DNA of 64,000 nt from Microvirga alba. Lineage in GTDB: Bacteria > Pseudomonadota > Alphaproteobacteria > Rhizobiales > Beijerinckiaceae. Each line of letters begins with the position of its first letter. The first letter of the stretch is position 1. The DNA lies in contig NZ_JADQDO010000004.1 of NCBI RefSeq assembly GCF_015694465.1, positions 1 through 64,000 on the forward strand, given 5' to 3'. Under the pieces are notes generated by a model, which saw only the letters and a list, made by a program, of their open reading frames with translations, did not search any database and was not told the origin of the DNA. Both the position numbers and the translations under genes were made by a program. Shown here piece by piece: positions 57,121 to 64,000 of this stretch.

Positions 57121-57387
57121 TTAATGCACGCTCACGGTCTGGAGATCGTGGGCCCAGGCATTGGCAACAGCGGCGCCGCGGGTGTCCGTCAGGACAATGG
57201 GTTCGCCGCTGGCGGACAGAAGAGCGAAGAGCTGCAAACCCGGCTGGATCTTCGGGGCCTGCGGAAAAAACTTGGCCACGTCGTCCGACCGCATGGGCTT
57301 CACATAGGCCATCCGGCCTTCGCCCAAAGCGGCCAATTCAGCCATGTTCAGGGACTGATCGGTGTGAGTCTTGGTCGTGTCGTTCAT
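57121..57387 (-). CDS. DUF1150 family protein
   Basis: 88 residues with a strong ribosome site (GAGGAGAAG). Starts with a polar tail, then ELAALGEGRMAYVKPMRSDD and, further on, LFALLSASGEPIVLTDTRGA with AWAHDLQTVSVH at the end. A small alphaproteobacterial family that is often found next to small heat-shock genes, as here (24 bases after the Hsp20 gene). Function not defined; a stress-linked role is inferred from context. Confidence 0.88.
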   Translation of the reverse strand: MNDTTKTHTDQSLNMAELAALGEGRMAYVKPMRSDDVAKFFPQAPKIQPGLQLFALLSASGEPIVLTDTRGAAVANAWAHDLQTVSVH

Positions 57388-57411
57388 GGTCTTCTCCTCA
57401 CGCGGATGCCG

Positions 57412-57852
57412 TCACGCCTTGGCCTTGTCCGGAGCCACGATGTCGATCTTGCGAATGATCCGCTCCGGCTCTGGCCGAGCCAAATCGATCGACAAAAGGC
57501 CGTTGGACAGGTCAGCGCCCAGAACCTCCATGCCGTCGACAAGGAGGAAAGCACGCTGAAACTGACGGGCTGCGATGCCGCGATGCAGGAAGTGTCTTGT
57601 CTTGTCGTCGGATTGCCGACCGCGGATGACGAGCTGATTCTCCTCCAGGGTCACTTCCAGCTGCTCCCGGGTAAACCCGGCAACGGCCAAGGTGATCCGA
57701 AGGCGCTCGGGATCCTGCGCGGTACGAGCCAGACGCTCGATATTATAAGGTGGGTATCCATCGCCTGCGGCTTTTGCGACCCGGTCGAGCGCCTGCTCGA
57801 TCTCATCGAAGCCTAACAGAAACGGATGCCCGAAGGGCGACTGACGCGACAT
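57412..57852 (-). CDS. Small heat-shock protein, Hsp20 family
   Basis: 146 residues. Alpha-crystallin domain from about 35 to 130; the characteristic start PPYNIERLAR, the LAVAGFTREQLEVTLEENQL strands and GIAARQFQRAFLL match the IbpA/HspH class of rhizobia. Holds unfolding proteins in a refoldable state. No ROSE thermosensor pattern was seen in its leader. Followed by the DUF1150 gene. Confidence 0.93.
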   Translation of the reverse strand: MSRQSPFGHPFLLGFDEIEQALDRVAKAAGDGYPPYNIERLARTAQDPERLRITLAVAGFTREQLEVTLEENQLVIRGRQSDDKTRHFLHRGIAARQFQRAFLLVDGMEVLGADLSNGLLSIDLARPEPERIIRKIDIVAPDKAKA

Positions 57853-57987
57853 ATTCGAAGCCCAAGGTTAGAGGCACTTCGGTTGATTGTGAGCCCGCTC
57901 ATGCGGCACTCAAGCGACCATGACAGGTTCGCTTCCAGCAATATGGAGACGGTGTTCTAACCTATCAAGATCTTGATTGGGCCACAC

Positions 57988-58033
57988 TCGTCGTTCCGGG
58001 TGCGGCTCGCAAATCCGACCCCGGAATGACGAG
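57988..58033. repeat. Short palindromic repeat between hsp20 and argH
   Basis: CTCGTCGTTCCGGG (57988-58000 region) and CCCGGAATGACGAG (58020-58033) form a 14-bp hairpin with one G-T pair. Belongs to the CCGTCATTCCGG family seen at 12914, 27556 and 30251. It is 18 bases beyond the argH stop codon. Confidence 0.75.
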
Positions 58034-58051
58034 GATTGCGTGAATAGCCCC

Positions 58052-59452
58052 TCAAACCCTGCCGCGCCACCAGGCGATCTGCTCTGCGACCTGAACGGGA
58101 GAGGTTCCGCCGAAGCTCGTGCGCGAACGGACAGAGTTTTCGACGCCCAGGACCTCGTAAATCCCCTGATGGATGCGCGGCTCGACGGCCTGCATGACGT
58201 CGAGAGGCAGTTCTTCGAGGGTCGAACCCCGCTTCTCCGCCTCGGAAACGATGCGCCCGGTGATGTGGTGCGCATCGCGGAACGGGATGTTGAGGCTGCG
58301 AACAAGCCAATCGGCGAGATCGGTCGCGGTCGAGAAGCCGGCTCCGGCGACGGCCGCCATGCGCTCCGGCACGGGTTCGAGATCCTGGATCATGCCCGTC
58401 ATGGCGGCGAGGACGATCTCGATGGTATCGGCGGCGTCGAAGAGCTGCTCCTTGTCTTCCTGCATATCCTTGGAATAGGTCAGCGGAAGGCCCTTCATCA
58501 TCGTGAGCAGCGTGATCAGGGAGCCAAAGATGCGGCCGGATTTGCCGCGCACTAGCTCGGCGGCATCCGGGTTGCGCTTCTGCGGCATCATGCTCGACCC
58601 GGTGGTCCAGCGATCCGGCAGGCGGACGAAGCCGAACGGCGCCGACATCCAGATGATGATCTCCTCCGCCAACCGGGACAGATGCACGACGCAGATCGAG
58701 GCGGCCGAGACGAACTCGATGAGGCTGTCGCGGTCGGACACGGAATCGAGCGAATTGCGTGTCGGCCCATCGAAGCCCATGGCCTTGGCCGTCATATGCC
58801 TGTCGATGGGGAATGAAGTCCCGGCGAGCGCGCCTGCGCCAAGCGGGCATTCGTTCAGGCGCTTGCGGGAATCGCGGATGCGGCTGCGGTCACGGCCGAA
58901 CATTTCCACATAGGCCATCAGATGATGACCGAATGTCACAGGCTGTGCGCTTTGCAGATGGGTGAAGCCCGGCATGACGGTGGCGGCATGCGGCGCGGCC
59001 TTGTCGAGAAGCGCCTTGATGAGGTTCGTCAACTGCAGGTCGGTCCGGTCATGGGCGTCGCGCACCCAGAGGCGGGCATCCACTGCCACCTGGTCGTTGC
59101 GGCTGCGGGCCGTGTGCAGCCGGGCCGCCGGATCGCCGACGACCTCGCGCAGGCGGCTTTCCACATTCATGTGGATGTCTTCGAGAGCCTTGGAGAAGGT
59201 GAATGTTCCGGATTCAATCTCCCCGAGCACCCGTTGCAACCCCTGATGGATCGCGTCACGGTCGCTTTCCGCGATGATGCCCTGCTTCGCCAACATATTG
59301 CTATGGGCGAGCGAGCCCTGGATGTCCTGGGAAGCCAGGCGCTTGTCGAAATCGATGGAAGCGTTGATCGCCTCCATGAGCGCACTCGGGGATGACGAGA
59401 ACCGCCCCCCCCACATGGTGTTGGCACCGGCTTTCTTGGTTTCTTCAGACAC
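58052..59452 (-). CDS. argH: Argininosuccinate lyase
   Basis: 466 residues, GTG start at 59452. Last step of arginine synthesis, releasing fumarate. The superfamily signature [12 protein letters not shown] is present, as are [12 protein letters not shown] and TGSS just before the signature. Monocistronic: the next gene upstream is divergent and the gene downstream is 200 bases off. Confidence 0.97.
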   Translation of the reverse strand: MSEETKKAGANTMWGGRFSSSPSALMEAINASIDFDKRLASQDIQGSLAHSNMLAKQGIIAESDRDAIHQGLQRVLGEIESGTFTFSKALEDIHMNVESRLREVVGDPAARLHTARSRNDQVAVDARLWVRDAHDRTDLQLTNLIKALLDKAAPHAATVMPGFTHLQSAQPVTFGHHLMAYVEMFGRDRSRIRDSRKRLNECPLGAGALAGTSFPIDRHMTAKAMGFDGPTRNSLDSVSDRDSLIEFVSAASICVVHLSRLAEEIIIWMSAPFGFVRLPDRWTTGSSMMPQKRNPDAAELVRGKSGRIFGSLITLLTMMKGLPLTYSKDMQEDKEQLFDAADTIEIVLAAMTGMIQDLEPVPERMAAVAGAGFSTATDLADWLVRSLNIPFRDAHHITGRIVSEAEKRGSTLEELPLDVMQAVEPRIHQGIYEVLGVENSVRSRTSFGGTSPVQVAEQIAWWRGRV

Positions 59453-59669
59453 GTTGTTACATCCAGCGTTTAAGACCTATGAGCCTTTGCCATAGGTTAG
59501 CCCTCAAGGCCAAGTCGCATCGGGAGGCGCATCGGGGTTTGCATGCCCATTAAACATGGTGTGCAATGTTTGCCAGTTTAAAACCAGTTGATAGACTCGA
59601 CATAGCCTGTTTGATTTGCATTCATACCTGCGCACAACAGGCGCACCTAGCGCTGTAAGGGAATGGCCA

Positions 59670-61265
59670 ATGAAGCAACTTCCGAAATTCATCATGTCTG
59701 CCGCCATGGTTACCGCCATGGCGACCTCGTTCTCCGCCGTTCAGGCGGCCACCCCGCCGGATACCCTGGTCCAGGCGTGGCAGATCGACGACATCACATC
59801 CCTCGATCCGGCGGAGATCTTCGAGTTCAGCAACTCCGAAATCGCGGGCAATACCTATGAGCGCCTGATCAATTACGATCCCAAGGACGTCTCGAAGATC
59901 TACGGCGAGGTTGCCGAGTCCTGGACCGTCTCGCCCGACGGCAAGACTTTCACTTTCAAGATCCGCCAGGGCAAGAAGTTCGCCTCCGGCAACCCGCTGA
60001 CGGCTGAGGACGTGGTGTTCTCGTTCCAGCGCGCGGTGCTTCTCGACAAGTCCCCGGCCTTCATCATCGGTCAGTTCGGCCTGACGAAGGACAACGTGAA
60101 GGACAAGATCAAGCAGACCGGTCCTTTCGAGGTCACGATGGAGCTTGACAAGCCTTACGCTCCGACCTTCGTTCTCTATTGCATGACCTCGACCGTCGCT
60201 TCCGTCGTCGACAAGAAGCTGGCTTTGCAGAACGAAAAGGACGGCGATTTCGGCTACAACTGGCTGAAGACGCACTATGCCGGTTCCGGCCCGTTCGCGA
60301 TCCGCGACTGGAAGGCGAACGAAGTCGTCGTTCTCGAGCGCAATCCGAACTCCGAGAAGAAGACCGGTCTCGCCCGTGTGATCTACCGTCACATCAAGGA
60401 GACCGCGACGCAGCGCCTCCTGCTCGAAAAGGGTGATGTGGACATCGCGCGCAACCTGAATCCGGAAGAACTGGCCGCAGTCGCCAAGAACCCGGAGATC
60501 AAGGTCGAGAACGGCCCGAAGGGTACGGTTTATTATCTCGGGCTGAACCAGAAGAACCCGAATCTCTCCAAGCCGGAGGTCCGCGAGGCGCTGAAGTGGC
60601 TCGTGGATTACTCGGCGATCGCCGACACGATCATGAAGAACAAGGGTGAGGTTCACCAGGCGTTCCTGCCGAAGGGCTTCCTTGGCGCGATCAACGACAA
60701 CCCCTACAAGCTCGACGTCGCCAAGGCGAAGGAGCTTCTCGCCAAGGCTGGCCTGAAGGACGGCTTCTCGGTCACGATGGATACCCGCTCGACCCCGGAA
60801 ATCACCGGCATCGCGCAGGCGATCCAGACCACCTTCGCCCAGGCTGGCGTGAAGGTTGAGATCATCCCCGGCGACAGCAAGCAGACGCTCACCAAGTACC
60901 GCGCACGCCAGCACGATATCTATATCGGCAACTGGGGCGCCGACTATCAGGACCCGAACACCAACGCGGACACCTTCGCGGCGAACGACGACAACTCGGA
61001 CAACGCCAAGGCCAAGCCGCTTGCTTGGCGCAACGCCTGGGATCCGGGCCCGCTGACGGCCAAGACCCGCGCCGCCGTTCTGGAGCGCGATGCCGGCAAG
61101 CGCGCGGAAATGTATCGCGAGTTGCAGAAGGATGTTCTCAAGGATGGTCCTTACGTCACCTTCCTGCAGCAGATCGAGGTTATCGCGTCGCGCAAGAACG
61201 TCGAAGGTGTGGTGATCGGGCCGTCCTTTGACATGAACAGCGTCGTGCAAGCCAAGAAGAACTGA
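59670..61265 (+). CDS. Peptide ABC transporter substrate-binding protein (DppA type)
   Basis: 531 residues from ATG 59670 (AAGGGA upstream; the frame is open to 59616). Sec signal peptide ending in AVQAA. Family 5 solute-binding protein: DDITSLDPAEIFEFSNSEI at the mature N terminus, then LTAEDVVFSFQRA and the C-terminal GNWGADYQDPNTNADTF. Dipeptide, oligopeptide or opine-like ligands are typical. First gene of a Dpp-type importer; a hairpin follows at 61298-61330. Confidence 0.93.
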   Translation: MKQLPKFIMSAAMVTAMATSFSAVQAATPPDTLVQAWQIDDITSLDPAEIFEFSNSEIAGNTYERLINYDPKDVSKIYGEVAESWTVSPDGKTFTFKIRQGKKFASGNPLTAEDVVFSFQRAVLLDKSPAFIIGQFGLTKDNVKDKIKQTGPFEVTMELDKPYAPTFVLYCMTSTVASVVDKKLALQNEKDGDFGYNWLKTHYAGSGPFAIRDWKANEVVVLERNPNSEKKTGLARVIYRHIKETATQRLLLEKGDVDIARNLNPEELAAVAKNPEIKVENGPKGTVYYLGLNQKNPNLSKPEVREALKWLVDYSAIADTIMKNKGEVHQAFLPKGFLGAINDNPYKLDVAKAKELLAKAGLKDGFSVTMDTRSTPEITGIAQAIQTTFAQAGVKVEIIPGDSKQTLTKYRARQHDIYIGNWGADYQDPNTNADTFAANDDNSDNAKAKPLAWRNAWDPGPLTAKTRAAVLERDAGKRAEMYRELQKDVLKDGPYVTFLQQIEVIASRKNVEGVVIGPSFDMNSVVQAKKN

Positions 61266-61272
61266 TTCTTCA

Positions 61273-62328
61273 ATGGCTGTCGCAACTCTGACGCAGAGCG
61301 GAGGGCATCATGCCCTCCGCTTCTTCCTTTTAAGGACCACACAATTTATCGCTGTGCTGGCGACGACTCTTCTTGGGTTGGTTGCCGTCACGTTCTTTAT
61401 CGGCCGCATCGTCCCGATCGATCCCGTCATCGCCATCGTCGGCGACCGGGCTCCCGCGCATGTTTATGCGCGTGTCCGTCAGGAACTCGGCCTCGATCTT
61501 CCGATGATCCAGCAATTCTGGATCTATCTGAAAAAGGCCATCTCCGGCGACTTCGGCAATTCGGTGCTCACCACCAATCCGGTGATGACCGATATCATCA
61601 ACGTTTTTCCCGCCACGCTCGAACTGGCAACGCTGGGCACGATCATTGGTGCTCTAATCGGCATTCCGCTCGGCGTTCTCGCAGCCGTGAAGCGCGGATC
61701 GCTGATCGACCAATTCGTACGCGTCCTCGGCCTCATCGGCTATTCGGTGCCGATCTTCTGGCTCGGCCTGATGGCGTTGCTTCTGTTCTACGCCAAGCTC
61801 GGCTGGGTCGAAGGTCCGGGTCGTTTGGACGTGACCTATTCCTACATGTACACGCCGGTCACCGGCATCGTGCTCATCGACACCCTGATGCAGGGACAGA
61901 TGGACGCGTTCTGGAACGCCGTGTCGCATGTCATGCTGCCCGCATGTCTGCTCGGTTATTTTTCGCTCGCCTATATCAGCCGCATGACGCGCTCGTTCAT
62001 GCTCAACGAACTGGCGCAGGAATATGTGATCGCAGCGCGTGTGAAAGGCTTGTCCGAGTTTCGCGTCATCTGGCGTCACGCCCTGAGGAACGCCTCCGTG
62101 CCCCTGATCACCGTGATCGCGCTGTCCTACGCGAACCTACTCGAAGGATCGGTTCTGACCGAGACGATCTTCGCCTGGCCGGGACTTGGACAATACATCA
62201 CCAACTCGCTGCAAAACGCGGACATGAACGCGGTGCTCGGCGGAACGCTCGTCATCGGCGCCGCCTTCGTCATTCTCAATCTGGTGTCCGATTTGCTCTA
62301 TCGCCTGCTTGATCCGAGGACTCGCTGA
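61273..62328 (+). CDS. Peptide ABC transporter permease (DppB type)
   Basis: 351 residues from ATG 61273, which has no ribosome site. In homologues the chain begins near RFFLLRTTQFIAVL, so the first 15 codons may not be translated; no better in-frame start was found (GTG at 61354 would cut into the first helix). Six helices; the EAA loop contains ARVKGLSEFRVIWRHALRN. An intrinsic-terminator-like hairpin occupies codons 9-16. Its stop overlaps the next start (TGATG). Confidence 0.9.
   Translation: MAVATLTQSGGHHALRFFLLRTTQFIAVLATTLLGLVAVTFFIGRIVPIDPVIAIVGDRAPAHVYARVRQELGLDLPMIQQFWIYLKKAISGDFGNSVLTTNPVMTDIINVFPATLELATLGTIIGALIGIPLGVLAAVKRGSLIDQFVRVLGLIGYSVPIFWLGLMALLLFYAKLGWVEGPGRLDVTYSYMYTPVTGIVLIDTLMQGQMDAFWNAVSHVMLPACLLGYFSLAYISRMTRSFMLNELAQEYVIAARVKGLSEFRVIWRHALRNASVPLITVIALSYANLLEGSVLTETIFAWPGLGQYITNSLQNADMNAVLGGTLVIGAAFVILNLVSDLLYRLLDPRTR
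61298..61330 (+). terminator. Terminator-like hairpin inside the 5' end of the permease gene
   Basis: A perfect 10-bp stem, GCGGAGGGCA (61298-61307) with TGCCCTCCGC (61311-61320), a three-base loop and a TTCTTCCTTT tail. It lies 33 bases after the receptor-gene stop codon. It probably limits read-through so that the receptor is made in excess over the membrane subunits. Confidence 0.65.
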
Positions 62329-63260
62329 TGACCGGCGCTGCTCCCCTTGTCCAACCCACCGGCCTTCGGGCCTGGCTGCTTTCACCCGAGCCGGCATCCC
62401 GCTGGCAGGCCCGCCTCGGCCGCCTCTATCTCGGCTGGCGTACCTTCACGAAAAATCCGCTTGCCGTGTTCGGACTCGGCATCGTTTTGTTGCTGCTGCT
62501 CGTTGCTCTGTTCGCGGGCTTTCTCGCCCCCTACTCGCCGGTTGCCGGCGGCGATCTGCGGACGCTGCGCTTGCTGCCGCCGAGCGCGGAACATTGGTTC
62601 GGAACCGACGATCAGGCCCGCGACATCTACTCGCGCGTCATCTACGGATCGCGCATCACCTTGTGGGTCGTTCTGCTCGTGTCCGTCATCGCCACACCGA
62701 TCGGCCTTCTGGTCGGAACGGTCGCGGGCTATGTCGGCGGCTGGGTCGATACGGTGTTGATGCGTCTCACCGACATCTTCCTCGCCTTCCCTCGCCTCGT
62801 CCTCGCACTCGCCTTCGTTGCGGCCCTCGGCCCGGGCATCGAGAACGCCATCATCGCCATCGCGATCACATCGTGGCCGCCCTATGCGCGCATCGCGCGG
62901 GCTGAGACGCTGATGATCCGCAATAGCGATTTCATCGCCGCGGTGAAGCTGCAGGGCGCTTCGACACCCCGGATCATCATGGGGCACGTCGTGCCGTTGT
63001 GTATCTCTTCGCTGATCGTGCGCGTGACGCTCGATATGGCGGGAATCATCCTCACCGCCGCCGGCCTCGGCTTCCTCGGTCTTGGCGCACAGCCGCCGAT
63101 GCCCGAATGGGGCGCGATGGTCGCCACCGGCCGCAACTATCTCATCGATCAATGGTGGGTCGCCGCCATGCCGGGCTTGGCCATCTTCGTCGTCAGCCTC
63201 GGATTCAATCTCTTGGGCGACGGTCTGCGTGACGTCCTCGATCCGAAGGCCGCCAAATGA
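62328..63260 (+). CDS. Peptide ABC transporter permease (DppC type)
   Basis: 310 residues. N-terminal OppC-type segment with one helix (about 45-68), HWFGTDDQARDIYSRVIYG, then five helices and the EAA loop around VKLQGASTPRIIMGHVVP. Its start overlaps the dppB-type stop, and its stop overlaps the next start (ATGA). Confidence 0.94.
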   Translation: MTGAAPLVQPTGLRAWLLSPEPASRWQARLGRLYLGWRTFTKNPLAVFGLGIVLLLLLVALFAGFLAPYSPVAGGDLRTLRLLPPSAEHWFGTDDQARDIYSRVIYGSRITLWVVLLVSVIATPIGLLVGTVAGYVGGWVDTVLMRLTDIFLAFPRLVLALAFVAALGPGIENAIIAIAITSWPPYARIARAETLMIRNSDFIAAVKLQGASTPRIIMGHVVPLCISSLIVRVTLDMAGIILTAAGLGFLGLGAQPPMPEWGAMVATGRNYLIDQWWVAAMPGLAIFVVSLGFNLLGDGLRDVLDPKAAK

Positions 63261-64000
63261 CAAAGCCGCTTCTCGAAGTCGAGGACCTTCGCGTCCGCTT
63301 TCATCTGCGCACCGGCATCGTCGAAGCGGTGCGCGGCGTGTCGTTCCAGCTTGGCCGCGAGCGGCTCGGCATCGTCGGCGAATCCGGTTCAGGCAAATCG
63401 CAGACCGGCCGTGCCATTCTCGGCCTGACGCCTCCTCCGGGCGAAGTCACGGCCGGGAAACTGACCTTCGACGGCATCGACCTTCTCACCGCCTCGAAAC
63501 GCACGCTACGCACCTTGCGGGGCGGACGCATCAGCATGGTGATGCAGGATCCGAAATACTCCCTGAACCCGGTCATGACCATCGGCGAGCAGATCATCGA
63601 AGCCTATCAGGCTCATGCCAAGGCAAGCCGCGCCGAGGCGCGCGACAAGGCCCTTGCCATGCTTGAAGCGGTGAAGATGCGCGATCCCGGCCGCGTTTTC
63701 GCGCTCTACCCGCACGAAGTCTCGGGCGGCATGGGGCAGCGCGCGATGATCGCCATGATGCTGGTGACCGACCCCGACCTCCTGATCGCCGACGAGCCCA
63801 CTTCGGCACTCGACGTGACGGTACAGATGGAGGTCCTGCGCATTCTCGACGAGCTCGTTGCCGAGCGCGGCATGAGCCTCATTTTCGTCTCGCACGATTT
63901 GAAGCTGGTTTCCTCCTTCTGCGACCGCGTTCTCGTGATGTATGCGGGCCGCGTCGTCGAGGAACTGGAGGCCAAGCACCTGCGGCAGGCGAAACACGCC
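63257..64000 (+). CDS. Peptide ABC transporter ATP-binding protein (DppD type), 3' part missing
   Basis: The frame opens with ATG 63257 in the overlap with the dppC-type gene and runs off the right edge, so 248 codons are visible. Walker [11 protein letters not shown] loop in MQDPKYSLNP, signature VSGGMGQRA, Walker [13 protein letters not shown] and the H-loop HD of VSHDLKL are all present. A DppF-type partner gene is expected just outside the window. Confidence 0.93.
   Translation, partial: MTKPLLEVEDLRVRFHLRTGIVEAVRGVSFQLGRERLGIVGESGSGKSQTGRAILGLTPPPGEVTAGKLTFDGIDLLTASKRTLRTLRGGRISMVMQDPKYSLNPVMTIGEQIIEAYQAHAKASRAEARDKALAMLEAVKMRDPGRVFALYPHEVSGGMGQRAMIAMMLVTDPDLLIADEPTSALDVTVQMEVLRILDELVAERGMSLIFVSHDLKLVSSFCDRVLVMYAGRVVEELEAKHLRQAKHA

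Noticed and set aside
57853-57960. ROSE-type RNA thermometer before hsp20
   Set aside because: The leader lacks the TTGCT anti-ribosome-site element pairing with AGGA near the start codon.
59622-61250. 542-codon minus-strand frame opposite the DppA-type gene
   Set aside because: Antisense shadow; the plus strand has a signal peptide and full solute-binding protein motifs.

Overview
The window is chromosomal DNA from an alphaproteobacterium, most likely of the order Hyphomicrobiales (Rhizobiales). The evidence is the high G+C content, the small SRP RNA, the DUF1150 and DUF4260 proteins, the alphaproteobacterial form of DnaX, a GTTC-N7-GTTC type SOS box, and dispersed palindromic repeats of the kind found between genes in rhizobia and relatives. 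No insertion sequence, phage, CRISPR array, tRNA or rRNA gene was seen. The family or genus cannot be fixed from what is visible.

Layout. 1-0.9 kb: C-terminal part of an RTX-type secreted protein cut by the window edge. 0.9-7.7 kb: rmuC, def-fmt-truA, and a leftward dapD-DUF805-dapE-membrane protein group. 7.9-16.1 kb: orphan histidine kinase, GNAT enzyme, dnaX-ybaB-recR, SRP RNA, HIT protein, nudC and kdsB-pheA. 16.4-25.1 kb: membrane cytochrome c, then a peptide importer of the YejABEF type with two tandem yejA genes and an inserted DUF4260 gene. 25.2-26.4 kb: deoB. 26.5-36.5 kb: DUF1989 protein, short-chain fatty acid transporter, a repeat-rich gene-poor stretch holding an SOS-box promoter, then a three-gene set matching the URC uracil-degradation pathway (URC1-like, DUF1688/URC4, uracil phosphoribosyltransferase), a 2-dehydro-3-deoxygalactonokinase and a phosphohexomutase. 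36.5-39.2 kb: leucyl aminopeptidase, MarR regulator and NlpC/P60 peptidase. 39.3-48.8 kb: a long leftward nucleoside uptake and salvage operon (bmp, nupA, VOC protein, nupB, nupC, cdd, punA, deoC, deoA, ghrA). 48.9-59.5 kb: MoeB/ThiF-like enzyme, infC-rpmI-rplT-pheST, glycosyltransferase, alpha/beta hydrolase, Hsp20, DUF1150 and argH. 59.7-64 kb: a Dpp-type peptide ABC importer running off the window.

How the parts fit. Nucleosides enter through the Bmp/Nup transporter. They are deaminated (cdd) and phosphorolysed (deoA, punA), and the pentose passes through deoB and deoC to central metabolism. Free uracil can be turned into UMP by the uracil phosphoribosyltransferase, which here sits directly behind URC1- and URC4-like genes, so the strain may also break down the pyrimidine ring. 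The URC pathway in yeast yields urea and 3-hydroxypropionate; the nearby DUF1989 (urea carboxylase-associated) gene and the short-chain carboxylate transporter could handle these products, but that link is inference.

The signals most worth a second look are the URC cluster with a 22-codon leader ORF and a hairpin over its start site, a consensus promoter with a perfect SOS box that drives no recognisable gene but precedes a strongly folding stretch, and a terminator-like hairpin lying inside the first codons of the last operon's first permease gene.
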